Below the pieces are notes generated by a model that did not search any database, was not told the DNA's origin, and saw only the letters and a program-made list of their open reading frames with translations. This document shows positions 42,366 through 50,833 of a stretch of 50,833 bases of DNA, in pieces; positions within the stretch are counted from its first letter, which is position 1, and each line of letters opens with the position of its first letter. The stretch lies in NCBI GenBank assembly GCA_012729115.1, contig JAAYDR010000094.1, positions 1-50,833 on the forward strand, given 5' to 3'. A program made the position numbers and the translations under genes. The stretch is from Clostridiales bacterium (lineage in GTDB: Bacteria; Bacillota; Clostridia; Christensenellales; Aristaeellaceae).

Positions 42366-43457
42366 ATGTGGAGCGAGGAGCAAAAATGTCTTCTATGGCT
42401 ATCCTCGGCCGAGGTGAGCGCTGACCGTGTACACTCGTTGCTGGAGAAGTACGGCTCTGCTCAGGAAATCTGGGAAGCCTTTGGTACGGCTGGCCGGCCC
42501 ATTTTTTCCCCCAGAACATCGGAGATTCTGGGAAAATGGCACAGTCGGGACGCTCTGGAGGATTTGATTGACCGCCTGCAGAGGCAACGAGTTCATGTGC
42601 TGTTTCAGAAGGATGCACTCTACCCGGAACTGCTGAATGCTATTGACGATCCACCCTATCTCCTGTACTATATGGGCGACCTGAAAGGCCTGGTCAGGCC
42701 CATGGTAGCTGTTGTGGGCACCCGGATACCCAGCCGCTACGGGAAGGAAATGGCGTTTTCCATAGCTCAGGGGCTGGCAGATGTTGGCGTGGGCGTGGTC
42801 AGCGGGCTGGCCCGTGGCATCGACAGCAGCGCGCATGAAGGTGCCCTGAAGGCCCAAGGGGTCACCATAGCGGTACTGGGAAGCGGGCTGAACGTGTGCT
42901 ATCCTCCGGAGAAAGGGCCCCTGCTGCGAGCCATTGTGGAGGGCGGCGGGCTTGCCCTGAGCGAATATCCCTTGGACGCGGAGCCCGTCAACTATCACTT
43001 TCCCCATCGCAACCGGGTGATTGCGGGCCTGAGCCATGGCCTGGTGTTTGTTGAGGGGAAGGTGCAAAGCGGCGGCATGACCACCGTTTTTCTCGCCTTA
43101 AAGCAAGGACGGGAGGTCTTTGCCGTACCGGGCCAGGTGGGGACCTCCGGGTCAGAGGGTCCCCATGCCATCCTTCGGGAGGGTGCCAGGCTGGTGACCT
43201 GCGCTGGGGATATCCTGGAGGATTTATCCATTACGCTAGCGCCCAGTCAGTCAAGGCCCGGGGCGATGAGCAGCGAATCGCCCACGGAGGAAGCGATCCT
43301 TTCAGCCCTTGGGAGAGAAGCAATGGGACTGGATGCTTTATGCAAGACTGTCGGGGTTTCAGAGGACGAGATGATTGCGCAGCTGAGCGTGATGGAGATC
43401 ACAGGGCAGGTCGTCAGGGAGGCGGGAAATGTTTTCCGCCTGTCCTTGCTGCGGTAG
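42366..43457 (+). CDS. dprA: DNA-processing protein DprA
   Basis: This 363-residue recombination mediator protects incoming single-stranded DNA and loads RecA. It has an N-terminal SAM/HhH-like segment, then the Rossmann-like DprA domain: VVGTRIPSRYGKEMA near residue 115, VVSGLARGIDSSAHEGAL, LGSGLNVCYP, SEYPLDAEPVNYHFPHRNRVIAGLS and VEGKVQSGGMTT. A C-terminal winged helix (about 300-360) completes it. The ATG at 42366 has GAGGTGAG upstream; a GTG at 42354 overlapping the comM stop is an alternative without spacing for a ribosome binding site. Its neighbour is topA, as in Bacillus. Confidence 0.94.
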   Translation: MWSEEQKCLLWLSSAEVSADRVHSLLEKYGSAQEIWEAFGTAGRPIFSPRTSEILGKWHSRDALEDLIDRLQRQRVHVLFQKDALYPELLNAIDDPPYLLYYMGDLKGLVRPMVAVVGTRIPSRYGKEMAFSIAQGLADVGVGVVSGLARGIDSSAHEGALKAQGVTIAVLGSGLNVCYPPEKGPLLRAIVEGGGLALSEYPLDAEPVNYHFPHRNRVIAGLSHGLVFVEGKVQSGGMTTVFLALKQGREVFAVPGQVGTSGSEGPHAILREGARLVTCAGDILEDLSITLAPSQSRPGAMSSESPTEEAILSALGREAMGLDALCKTVGVSEDEMIAQLSVMEITGQVVREAGNVFRLSLLR

Positions 43458-43482
43458 CTCAGGAGTGAAGGAGGAACAGCCC

Positions 43483-45618
43483 ATGGCCACAACATCTACC
43501 AATCCAAACGCGAAATTGGTGATCGTGGAATCCCCTGCCAAGGCCAAGACCATCGCGAAGTTTTTGGGTAAGGGGTATAAAGTGGAGGCCTCACAGGGTC
43601 ATGTGCGGGATCTGCCAAAGTCTCAGCTGGGGGTGGATCCCCAGCAGGATTTTGCCATGAAATATATCACCATCCGGGGCCGTGGTGACATCTTGGCCCG
43701 GATCAAGAAAGAAGCCAAGACCGCCTCCAGCATCTACCTGGCAACTGACCCCGATCGGGAGGGTGAAGCCATTTCCTGGCATTTGGCCAACACCCTGGAT
43801 ATTGATCCCAGCAAGCCTTGCCGCATCGAGTTCCATGAGATCACCAAGAAGGCAGTGAAGGACGCCATTGATCATGTGCGGCCCATCGACATGCACCGGG
43901 TGGACGCTCAGCAGGCTCGCCGGGCGTTGGATCGGCTGGTGGGATACAAGATTAGCCCGCTTTTATGGGCCAAGGTGAAAAAAGGCCTTTCCGCAGGCCG
44001 GGTTCAAAGCGTTGCAACCCGCATGGTGGTCGAGCGGGAGCAGGAGATTGAGAGCTTCATCCCTGAAGAATACTGGGATATTCTTGCCACCTCCTCCGCT
44101 ACCAACCAGAAAGGCAAGAAGATTCTTTTCCAGAGCAGGTTGACGAACCTGGATGGAAAGAAGGCGACAATCACCAACGAAAAGGATGCCTTGGCGGCCA
44201 AGGACCGTATTCTGAAGGCGACCTTTACTGTCGGTTCCGTTAAAACCGGTGACAAGCTTCGCAGGCCGCAGCCGCCCTTTACCACATCCAGCCTCCAGCA
44301 GGAGGCCAGCCGCAAGCTCAACTTTTCCACCGCGAAGACCATGCAGGTGGTACAGCAGCTCTACGAGGGGATCGACCTGGGCAAGGCCGGGACGGTAGGC
44401 CTGGTCACCTACATCCGTACGGACAGCGTACGGGTCAGCGCGGAGGCCATCACAGCGGTCAGGGAGTATATCACGAACCAGTATGGGGAGGCTTACTGTC
44501 CTCCCAAGCCCAACGAATATAAGGGCCGCAAGAATGCACAGGATGCACACGAAGCCATCCGTCCGACCTATATGACCCATAGCCCCGAGAGCGTTAAGGC
44601 CTATCTGACACGGGAACAGAACAACCTTTACAAGCTGATATATAATCGCTTTGTGGCCAGCCAGATGCAGCCGGCGGTGTTTCAGACCCTGACGCTGGAT
44701 ATTCGCGGAGATGGGGTGGAGTTGCGCTATTACGGCGAGCATATGACCTTTGCCGGTTATCGGGCCATCTATGTGGAAAGTGAGGATGAAGAGGTGGAGG
44801 CACCCGAGTCCGCCATGCCTATGCTGAAGGAAGGGGATCCGGTGGCAATCCAGTCCGTGGACGCATCTCAGCATTTTACCCAGCCACCGGCCCGGTATAC
44901 GGAAGCCTCTTTGGTGAAGACCCTGGAAGAAAAGGGGATCGGGCGCCCAAGCACATACGCCCCAACCATTACCACCATCATCACACGGGGCTATGTGTCC
45001 AGGGAAAAGAAGCGCCTCTTTCCCACGGAGCTTGGCAGGATGGTCACCAGCATGATGACGGAGTATTTTGCTCCCATCGTGGACACGGAGTTTACCGCCT
45101 CCATGGAGGACCGGCTGGACACTGTTGAGGAGGGCAAGACCGATTGGCGGCAAATCTTGCGGGAGTTCTACCCACCCTTTGAGAAGATGCTGGGAGTGGC
45201 GGAGGAACAAATTGAAAAGGTTGAGGTGAAGGACGAGGTCAGTGATGTGACCTGCGACAAGTGCGGGTCCATGATGGTGTACAAGATGGGCCGCTTTGGT
45301 AAGTTTCTGGCCTGCCCCAACTTTCCGGAATGCCGCAATGCCAAGCCCATCGTGCACTATATCAATGCACCCTGCCCCAAGTGCGGCGCGCGGCTTATGG
45401 AAAAAAACAGCCGGAAAAACCGGAAATTCTTTGGCTGTGAAAGATACCCGGACTGTGACTTCGTAAGCTGGGAGATGCCCATTGAAGCGAAATGCCCACA
45501 ATGCGGCAGTTATATGGTGGAAAAGCAGGGCAAGAAGGGCGAGAGGATCCACCTGTGCGCCAATGAGACCTGCCGCCACAAGGTAACGGTAAAGCCACAA
45601 GAGGATGACGAAGCATGA
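43483..45618 (+). CDS. topA: DNA topoisomerase I
   Basis: This 711-residue type IA topoisomerase relaxes negative supercoils. An N-terminal TOPRIM domain ([34 protein letters not shown]) is followed by the active-site Tyr near residue 310 in [11 protein letters not shown]. The C-terminus has three zinc ribbons: [43 protein letters not shown] and [22 protein letters not shown] (each split here by up to 20 residues). AAGGAGG precedes the ATG at 43483. The stop overlaps trmFO by four bases (ATGA). Confidence 0.97.
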   Translation: MATTSTNPNAKLVIVESPAKAKTIAKFLGKGYKVEASQGHVRDLPKSQLGVDPQQDFAMKYITIRGRGDILARIKKEAKTASSIYLATDPDREGEAISWHLANTLDIDPSKPCRIEFHEITKKAVKDAIDHVRPIDMHRVDAQQARRALDRLVGYKISPLLWAKVKKGLSAGRVQSVATRMVVEREQEIESFIPEEYWDILATSSATNQKGKKILFQSRLTNLDGKKATITNEKDALAAKDRILKATFTVGSVKTGDKLRRPQPPFTTSSLQQEASRKLNFSTAKTMQVVQQLYEGIDLGKAGTVGLVTYIRTDSVRVSAEAITAVREYITNQYGEAYCPPKPNEYKGRKNAQDAHEAIRPTYMTHSPESVKAYLTREQNNLYKLIYNRFVASQMQPAVFQTLTLDIRGDGVELRYYGEHMTFAGYRAIYVESEDEEVEAPESAMPMLKEGDPVAIQSVDASQHFTQPPARYTEASLVKTLEEKGIGRPSTYAPTITTIITRGYVSREKKRLFPTELGRMVTSMMTEYFAPIVDTEFTASMEDRLDTVEEGKTDWRQILREFYPPFEKMLGVAEEQIEKVEVKDEVSDVTCDKCGSMMVYKMGRFGKFLACPNFPECRNAKPIVHYINAPCPKCGARLMEKNSRKNRKFFGCERYPDCDFVSWEMPIEAKCPQCGSYMVEKQGKKGERIHLCANETCRHKVTVKPQEDDEA

Positions 45619-46967
45619 GGGCGACGGTGATTGGTGGAGGGCTGGCCGGCTGTGAAGCAGCATGGCAGTTGGCCCGGCAGGGAGTCCGGGTGGATTTGTA
45701 TGAAATGAAGCCAAGCAGGAAAACACCGGCCCAAGCGCTTTCTACCATGGCAGAGCTGGTGTGCAGCAACAGTTTGCGCTCCGACCGTCTGTCCAATGCT
45801 GTGGGGTTGCTCAAAGCGGAGATGCGAAAACTGGATTCCCTCATCATGCGGGTAGCAGATGAGACTGCCGTGCCTGCCGGAGGGGCCCTGGCCGTAGACA
45901 GGGAACTCTTTTCTGCGGGGGTGGACGGGGCTATCCGTTCCCATCAACAGATAACGGTCCATGAAAAGGAAGTCACGGAGATTCCCCGTGAGGACCCGGT
46001 GATCATTGCTACAGGGCCGCTTACCAGCGACGCGCTATCCCATTCCATTGCCAGGATGGAGGGTTTGTCTTTGCTTCATTTCTATGATGCGGCAGCTCCC
46101 ATCGTCACGGCGGACTCCCTGGATATGGACAAGGTATTCCCCATGTCCCGGTATGAGAGAGGGGAGGACTACCTCAACTGCCCTATGGACCGGGAGGAGT
46201 ATTATGCATTCTGGGAGGCTTTATGCGCCGCACAGACTGTACCGGTTCATGGCTTTGAGGAAAAGGCCGTTTTTGAGGGCTGTATGCCCATCGAGAGCAT
46301 GGCGAAACGGGGAGAGATGGCCATGGCTTTTGGTCCGTTGAAGCCTGTGGGGCTTACAGACCCTCGCACCGGACGGGAGCCCTTTGCTGTGGTGCAGCTC
46401 CGCAGGGACAACAGGGAAGGGTCTCTGTACAATTTGGTGGGCTTTCAGACCAGGCTTACCTTTCCGGAGCAGCGGCGGGTTTTTTCCATGATCCCGGGGC
46501 TTTCACAGGCGGAATTTGCTCGCTACGGTGTCATGCATCGCAATACATTTTTGAACAGTCCTGGTTTTCTGGATGATACCTATCAGGTGGTGGGTAAGCC
46601 CGGCATCTATTTTGCCGGGCAGATCACCGGGGTGGAGGGCTATGTGGAGAGCGCGGGAAGCGGCCTCCTGGCGGGCATTGCACTGGCAGCTTGCCTTCAT
46701 GACCAGGCACCACCCCGGTTTTCCGGCAGGACGGCTTTGGGAGCCATGGCCCGGTATGTCAGCACGCCCAATCGGCATTTTCAGCCCATGAACTGCGCCT
46801 TTGGCCTGATAGACCCTCTGGAGGTCGTGCCAGGACAACGGAAAATCCGAAATAAACAACAGCGCTATGAAGCTATCTCTCAAAGGGCATTGGCAGAAAT
46901 CGATGAGATTTTACATGCCCCGTCCACGAGTCCCACCTCCCTTTCTGGCAAATATATGCTATACTGA
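45615..46967 (+). CDS. trmFO: Folate-dependent tRNA (uracil-5-)-methyltransferase TrmFO
   Basis: This 450-residue FAD enzyme makes m5U54 in tRNA using methylenetetrahydrofolate. The FAD-binding [18 protein letters not shown] is at the N-terminus, then [37 protein letters not shown], and [21 protein letters not shown], all hallmarks of the Gid/TrmFO family. It starts within the topA stop, so translation is coupled. The topA-trmFO-hslVU order matches Bacillus. Confidence 0.96.
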   Translation: MRATVIGGGLAGCEAAWQLARQGVRVDLYEMKPSRKTPAQALSTMAELVCSNSLRSDRLSNAVGLLKAEMRKLDSLIMRVADETAVPAGGALAVDRELFSAGVDGAIRSHQQITVHEKEVTEIPREDPVIIATGPLTSDALSHSIARMEGLSLLHFYDAAAPIVTADSLDMDKVFPMSRYERGEDYLNCPMDREEYYAFWEALCAAQTVPVHGFEEKAVFEGCMPIESMAKRGEMAMAFGPLKPVGLTDPRTGREPFAVVQLRRDNREGSLYNLVGFQTRLTFPEQRRVFSMIPGLSQAEFARYGVMHRNTFLNSPGFLDDTYQVVGKPGIYFAGQITGVEGYVESAGSGLLAGIALAACLHDQAPPRFSGRTALGAMARYVSTPNRHFQPMNCAFGLIDPLEVVPGQRKIRNKQQRYEAISQRALAEIDEILHAPSTSPTSLSGKYMLY

Positions 46968-46995
46968 TTTCAAAGCGGACGAAGGAGATTTTGCG

Positions 46996-48309
46996 ATGAT
47001 GAAACGTCATGTGGCCTTGATCTTGACTCTTTGCGTGATGTTGTGGACAGTCCCGGTGACCTCCTTGGCTGCCGCCAGGCAAATGCGGGATGGGGTACCG
47101 GTCTGGAACGAACAGACGGTGAAGGAATATGCCCGGGACTATATGGCAGGCGAAAACCTTGAGACGTTGCTTGGTTATTATGACCTGCAGGTTCGTCGCT
47201 ATATGCCCATGGCCACTTACGAAACCATGCTTAGCGAAATTGAGTGGATGACCGGAGAGTTTATCGAGTTTGGCACTTACAGCTCCTATGTGGAGCCAGA
47301 GCACATGACCAAGACCCATGTGCTTCACCTTTGCATGGAAAAGCAGGACCTGGATATGTACTTTGTCCATAAGGACAAGCCCGATGACTGGGAAGTCATG
47401 GCCATCGAATTCGTACCTGCGGCAAAGCAACTCGTCAGTGACGGGCGGGACATGTTGGTATCGGATGGGCAGCAGGAAACCGGAAACGCCCCAGTGAAAA
47501 GCAAGCCCGCCTACGCTGAGATCCAGGTAGTGGTGGGCACAGCTCCCTATGAGCTTAAGGGTATTCTGACTTTACCCCAAGGTGCGGACAAGGATCACCC
47601 GGTTCCTGCCTGTGTTCTGGTCCATGATTTTGGCCCCCAGGATATGGATGAGTCCCTTGGGCAAACGAAATTGTTTGCGGATATTGCGGGTGAGTTTGCA
47701 AAAAAGGGCATCGCTACCCTGCGTTATGACAAGCGCACCTACACCTATCGCTCTGTGGAACCCCAGAATCAATTGTCGGCGATTTCCCTGGAGAGAGAAA
47801 CAGTTCAGGATGCCCTTTCCGCCGGGACGCTGCTAAGGAATCATGAAGCCATCCGCTCGGATCGGATTGTATTGGTAGGCCATGGTCTGGGAGCCATGCT
47901 GGCGCCAAAGATCGCCACAGATGGGGATGGGTTGTTCTGCGCCATGGTGATGATCGCAGGCAGGCCCCTCGCTTCTGATGATCAGCCAGCCCTGCGTGAG
48001 ATCAATCAAATTCGTCAAATTCGTGAACTGAAAATACCCACATATATCGTGCAGGGGAGCCGGGATGGCCGTGTCGCGGTTGAAAGTGGCGTGGAAGCCT
48101 ATGAAGACGCACTGGGCGATAAAGCCAGATTTGTGGATTATACAGTCTATCGGGGACTGAACCACTATCTGATGAAAAGCGCCGGAGGTGGAAACGGTGG
48201 CAAGGAAACCAACGAGGAATACGACATTCCCATGAAGCTGGATTCCGCTGCCGCCAGAGACATGACGGCATGGCTGAAGGGCCTTTGGGAAGTAGAAGAA
48301 ACGGAATGA
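46996..48309 (+). CDS. Secreted alpha/beta hydrolase-like protein with Gly in the nucleophile elbow
   Basis: The product has 437 residues. A signal peptide (residues about 5-25, [19 protein letters not shown]) precedes a DUF3887-like N-terminal domain (about 40-135). The C-terminal alpha/beta hydrolase domain (about 165-435) contains [14 protein letters not shown], a putative elbow VGHGLGAM near residues 295-301, and candidate acid and base residues D357 (GSRDGRV) and H390 (GLNHYL). The elbow GxSxG Ser is Gly297 (codon GGT), so a classical Ser hydrolase mechanism is lost unless another residue serves. AAGGAGA lies seven bases before the ATG. It occupies the place usually held by xerC/codV between trmFO and hslV. 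It may be a wall- or carbohydrate-binding protein. Confidence 0.85.
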   Translation: MMKRHVALILTLCVMLWTVPVTSLAAARQMRDGVPVWNEQTVKEYARDYMAGENLETLLGYYDLQVRRYMPMATYETMLSEIEWMTGEFIEFGTYSSYVEPEHMTKTHVLHLCMEKQDLDMYFVHKDKPDDWEVMAIEFVPAAKQLVSDGRDMLVSDGQQETGNAPVKSKPAYAEIQVVVGTAPYELKGILTLPQGADKDHPVPACVLVHDFGPQDMDESLGQTKLFADIAGEFAKKGIATLRYDKRTYTYRSVEPQNQLSAISLERETVQDALSAGTLLRNHEAIRSDRIVLVGHGLGAMLAPKIATDGDGLFCAMVMIAGRPLASDDQPALREINQIRQIRELKIPTYIVQGSRDGRVAVESGVEAYEDALGDKARFVDYTVYRGLNHYLMKSAGGGNGGKETNEEYDIPMKLDSAAARDMTAWLKGLWEVEETE

Positions 48310-48319
48310 GGAACGTAGA

Positions 48320-48865
48320 ATGACATTTCATGGAACAACCATCTGTGCTGTGAAGCGCGGAAATCAGGTAGCCATCGCTGGGGATGGCCAGGTGACCATG
48401 GGAGAGAATACAGTATTTAAATCTTCCGCCAGGAAGGTGAGACGGCTCTATCGCGGTCAGGTCATAGCGGGCTTCGCGGGTTCGGTGGCAGACGCATTTA
48501 CCCTCTGTGAGCGCTTTGAGGAAAAGCTTACCCAGTGCGGGGGCAACCTGGAAAGGGCAGCTGTCAACCTGGCCCAGGACTGGCGGGGAGATAGCGTGAT
48601 GCGCAAGCTGGAAAGCATGCTCATCGTTGCGGACGCCGGCAACATGCTGGTTCTCAGTGGCAACGGAGAGGTTATCGATCCGGACGATGGCGTAGCTGCC
48701 ATCGGGTCCGGCGGCAATTACGCCTTGGCTGCCGCCAGGGCTCTGGTGCAGAATACCGGCTTGTCTGCCCAGGAGATCGCTGTAAAAGCGCTGGAGGTAG
48801 CTGCTTCCATTTGCGTATTTACCAACGACCATATCTCTGTGGAGGTTATAGGAGGCGCGTCATGA
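48320..48865 (+). CDS. hslV: ATP-dependent protease peptidase subunit HslV (ClpQ/CodW)
   Basis: This 181-residue proteasome-type peptidase is close to Bacillus ClpQ. Processing after FHG would expose the nucleophile Thr in TTICAV near residue 6. It has [33 protein letters not shown] and [15 protein letters not shown]. Twelve subunits dock with HslU hexamers. The start follows GAGGAACG. The stop overlaps hslU by four bases. Confidence 0.96.
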   Translation: MTFHGTTICAVKRGNQVAIAGDGQVTMGENTVFKSSARKVRRLYRGQVIAGFAGSVADAFTLCERFEEKLTQCGGNLERAAVNLAQDWRGDSVMRKLESMLIVADAGNMLVLSGNGEVIDPDDGVAAIGSGGNYALAAARALVQNTGLSAQEIAVKALEVAASICVFTNDHISVEVIGGAS

Positions 48866-50229
48866 AGGAGTATACCCCCCGGGAGATCATGCGCGAGCTC
48901 GACCGGTATATCATCGGTCAGGACGAGGCCAAACGTGCTGTGGCGGTGGCTCTTCGCAATCGTTACCGCCGCTCACAGCTGGACGAGGAGCTTCGCAACG
49001 AAATCAACCCAAAGAACATTCTCATGATTGGACCCACCGGCGTAGGCAAGACCGAAATTGCACGCAGACTGGCCAAGTTGGTTAACGCACCTTTTATCAA
49101 GGTGGAGGCAACCAAGTTTACCGAGGTTGGCTATGTGGGCCGAGATGTGGATAGTATCATCAGAGACTTGATGGAGAATTCCATTCGGATGGTGCGGGAT
49201 GAGTATGCAAAAAAGGTAGAGGCTCGGGCTATGGTGCTGGCGGAGGACCGCCTGGTGAGCCTGCTGGTGCATCCGCCCAAGAAGAGCAGCAGCAATCCTT
49301 TTGAATTTTTGATGGGCGGTCGAAAAGAACCGGATGTCCCTCAGGAGGAACAGGAGAAGCTCGCTACACGCCGGGGCGAGGTGTTGGAGCAGCTAAAAAG
49401 CGGAGCACTGGAGGACAGGGAAATCGAAATTGAGGTGGAGGAAGCCGCACCCCAGTTGGAGGTGGGCGGCAGCGCCATCAACATCGGAGATATGATGGGC
49501 GGCATCATGCCCAAACGGACCAAAATCCGTCGGGTTAAGGTGAAGGATGCCAGGAAGATTCTGCTGCAGGAGGAGTCGGAGAAACTCATCGATGAAGATG
49601 CGGTTCGGGAGGAGGCTGTGCGCCGGGCGGAGCAGCATGGGATTGTCTTCATTGACGAGATCGATAAGATCGCCGGGCGTTCCGCAGGTGGCCATGGGCC
49701 GGATGTAAGCCGGGAAGGGGTACAGCGGGACATTCTGCCCATTGTGGAAGGCTGCACCGTCAACACCAAATACGGGGCCGTGCGTACAGATTTTATCCTG
49801 TTCATCGCAGCGGGAGCTTTCCATGTGGCAAAGGTCACGGATGTGATCCCGGAGCTCCAAGGCCGCTTCCCTGTGCACGTTCACCTGAAAAGCCTGTCAC
49901 GGGAGGATTTCAAGGCGATTTTGACCCAGCCGGAGAATGCGCTGACCCGCCAGTACGAGGCTTTGCTGGCAGTGGACAAGGTATTTTTGTCCTTTGAGGA
50001 TTCAGCCATCGATGCCATTGCCAACGCGGCCTATATGATCAACGAGACGAAAGAGGACATTGGGGCCCGTCGCCTTCACGCTGTGTTTGAGAAGTTGCTT
50101 GAGGATATTTCTTTCAATGCCGGTGGCGAAGAAATGCCAAACGTCTATCTCAACATCAACGGGGATTATGTGATGGAACACCTGGGCAAGGACGATGTAC
50201 CAATGGACTTCAAGAGGTTTATCCTATAA
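48862..50229 (+). CDS. hslU: ATP-dependent protease ATPase subunit HslU (ClpY)
   Basis: This 455-residue AAA+ unfoldase partners HslV. It has [20 protein letters not shown], Walker [10 protein letters not shown] near residue 57, an I-domain of typical length (about 110-240), Walker [10 protein letters not shown] near 262, and the HslV-docking C-terminus DFKRFIL. AGGAGG precedes the ATG at 48862, which overlaps the hslV stop. No codY follows; instead tRNA-Ser genes do. Confidence 0.96.
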   Translation: MKEYTPREIMRELDRYIIGQDEAKRAVAVALRNRYRRSQLDEELRNEINPKNILMIGPTGVGKTEIARRLAKLVNAPFIKVEATKFTEVGYVGRDVDSIIRDLMENSIRMVRDEYAKKVEARAMVLAEDRLVSLLVHPPKKSSSNPFEFLMGGRKEPDVPQEEQEKLATRRGEVLEQLKSGALEDREIEIEVEEAAPQLEVGGSAINIGDMMGGIMPKRTKIRRVKVKDARKILLQEESEKLIDEDAVREEAVRRAEQHGIVFIDEIDKIAGRSAGGHGPDVSREGVQRDILPIVEGCTVNTKYGAVRTDFILFIAAGAFHVAKVTDVIPELQGRFPVHVHLKSLSREDFKAILTQPENALTRQYEALLAVDKVFLSFEDSAIDAIANAAYMINETKEDIGARRLHAVFEKLLEDISFNAGGEEMPNVYLNINGDYVMEHLGKDDVPMDFKRFIL

Positions 50230-50260
50230 ACCTGATGGGAGCATCCCCTTCAAGTTGAAC

Positions 50261-50299
50261 ACCGTTCGACATGTGCTTGCCCGGCATATGCCGAACGGT
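50261..50299 (+). other. Long hairpin downstream of hslU without a U-run
   Basis: ACCGTTCG pairs with CGAACGGT, and inside it CATGTG pairs with CATATG (one G-U), around a 9-base loop. The next bases are TAAAGATTCGG, so it is not a classical intrinsic terminator. It may stabilise the hslU message 3' end or be a protein-binding palindrome. Confidence 0.5.
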
Positions 50300-50367
50300 T
50301 AAAGATTCGGTTTGCGGGCGCGGTTTGCGGGGCATGGTGCAAAACGCGAAAAAACCGAACTTGGTCG

Positions 50368-50396
50368 TTGACTTTGCCGCAGAACTCTGTTATAAT
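50368..50396 (+). promoter_or_regulatory. sigma-A promoter of tRNA-Ser(UGA)
   Basis: TTGACT (one mismatch) and a perfect TATAAT with a 17-base spacer lie 24 bases before the tRNA. Confidence 0.88.
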
Positions 50397-50420
50397 CACT
50401 TTCGCTGGTTCGTAAACGAT

Positions 50421-50509
50421 GGAGAGATGGCCGAGCGGTTGATGGCGCTGGTCTTGAAAACCAGTGATACCGAAAGGTACCGGGGGTTCGAATCCCTCTC
50501 TCTCCGCCA
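50421..50509 (+). tRNA. tRNA-Ser (anticodon UGA), CCA encoded
   Basis: This 89-base class II tRNA has acceptor arms GGAGAGA / TCTCTCC, discriminator G and an encoded CCA. The anticodon stem CTGGT/ACCAG encloses loop CTTGAAA (anticodon TGA). A long variable arm (TACCGAAAGGTA) and the T-arm GGTTCGAATCC are present. It reads UCA/UCR codons. Confidence 0.97.
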
Positions 50510-50584
50510 GCATACCCGGTAATCCTTCCCGCATGACAGGATAAACCGGGATGTAAGGGAACAGGAATGATCAACCGTCCATAT

Positions 50585-50675
50585 GGAGAAGTACCCAAGT
50601 GGCCGAAGGGGCTCCCCTGCTAAGGGAGTAGTGTGCGAAAGTGCAGCGAGGGTTCAAATCCCTCCTTCTCCGCCA
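50585..50675 (+). tRNA. tRNA-Ser (anticodon GCU), CCA encoded
   Basis: This 91-base class II tRNA has acceptor arms GGAGAAG / CTTCTCC, discriminator G and CCA. The anticodon stem CTCCC/GGGAG encloses loop CTGCTAA (anticodon GCT). The variable arm is extended and the T-arm GGTTCAAATCC is present. It reads AGC/AGU and is 75 bases after the first tRNA, probably in the same transcript. Confidence 0.97.
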
Positions 50676-50712
50676 AAAGCCCGCCGCAGTAACGATTGCG
50701 GCGGGCTTTTCA
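50676..50712 (+). terminator. Intrinsic terminator of the tRNA-Ser unit
   Basis: AAAGCCCGCCGCA pairs with TGCGGCGGGCTTT around an 8-base loop, followed by a short T-run, immediately after the second tRNA. Confidence 0.85.
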
Positions 50713-50737
50713 TTTGTATGCTTTAGCAAGAAATAAC

Positions 50738-50754
50738 CACCAGCAGAGCTGGTG
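50738..50754 (+). other. Small hairpin downstream of the tRNA terminator
   Basis: CACCAGC and GCTGGTG form a perfect 7-bp stem with an AGA loop. No U-run or other context explains it. Confidence 0.35.
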
Positions 50755-50781
50755 AGGATAAAGAACTTAAGATACAGGAAA

Positions 50782-50833
50782 CCTCCTTTGCTATAATGAT
50801 GCTGGTCTGGCAACCGCAACAAAGCAAAGGAGG
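50782..50833 (+). repeat. 11-bp inverted repeat enclosing a -10 box and ending in a ribosome binding site
   Basis: CCTCCTTTGCT (50782-50792) is the exact inverse of AGCAAAGGAGG (50823-50833). TATAAT lies at 50792-50797 between the arms. The right arm is a strong Shine-Dalgarno for a gene that must begin just beyond the window. Confidence 0.6.

Noticed and set aside
43963-45726. A 587-codon open frame on the minus strand opposite topA
   Set aside because: It is an antisense shadow of a clearly coding gene in GC-rich DNA. It is rich in His, Gly and Leu, shows no domain, and has no ribosome binding site.
50250-50598. Small open frames crossing the tRNA-Ser(UGA) gene on both strands
   Set aside because: They overlap a certain tRNA and its promoter, and have no ribosome binding site or homology.

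Overview
The window looks like a chromosomal segment of an anaerobic, probably endospore-forming Firmicute of the class Clostridia. The evidence is the gene content and order: FloA/NfeD, DarA-HolB-RicT, a SpoVB-like flippase and a SpoIID-domain protein, RbgA-RnhB...DprA-TopA-TrmFO-HslVU, and a trimeric [FeFe]-hydrogenase. Ribosome binding sites are strong AGGAGG types, promoters are sigma-A-like, and the DNA is fairly GC-rich by eye. Secreted proteins carry Pro/Thr (PTPTP) linkers common in uncultured gut-type Clostridia. I cannot name a genus. I see no phage, insertion sequence, CRISPR array or rRNA.

Region by region. 1-4669 (minus strand): a promoter-led trmL, an acidic Tyr-rich membrane protein and a uracil-DNA glycosylase-like gene, then a second unit with nfeD, floA, a small membrane protein and a LytTR response regulator cut by the window edge. 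4690-15126 (plus): a secreted peptidoglycan-binding protein, a branched-chain aminotransferase, an unknown protein, an RluA-type pseudouridine synthase, a Cof-type HAD phosphatase, a heterodimeric ABC exporter, a metallo-beta-lactamase-fold hydrolase and the c-di-AMP receptor DarA. 15150-22751: holB, ricT, a 2[4Fe-4S] ferredoxin, a 1404-residue SpoIID protein with eleven SH3-like repeats, and a TrmN6-like methylase. 22748-25401: a SpoVB-like flippase (minus), dCMP deaminase (plus) and a Cys-rich DUF6062-like protein (minus).

25534-34804 is the most interesting block. A first unit encodes a SPOR membrane protein, two DRTGG proteins, a stand-alone HATPase, a sensory-type (HydS-like) [FeFe]-hydrogenase homologue and a PHP phosphoesterase, and ends at a strong terminator. 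A second unit, with its own putative promoter, encodes the NuoE/HndA-like subunit, a second HATPase, an HndB-like ferredoxin, the NuoF/HydB flavoprotein and the catalytic HydA. The simplest reading is an NAD(P)H- and ferredoxin-linked (probably bifurcating) hydrogenase next to a possible H2- or redox-sensing signalling module.

35066-50229 follows the Bacillus order rbgA-rnhB-...-dprA-topA-trmFO-...-hslV-hslU. It differs by a 1404-residue double GT-C glycosyltransferase and comM placed after rnhB, and by a secreted alpha/beta hydrolase where xerC/codV usually sits. The window ends with two tRNA-Ser genes (UGA and GCU), a terminator, and an inverted repeat that includes a ribosome-binding site for a gene beyond the edge. 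No gene-free stretch exceeds about 290 bases. The longest (4608-4892) holds divergent promoters and a leader.
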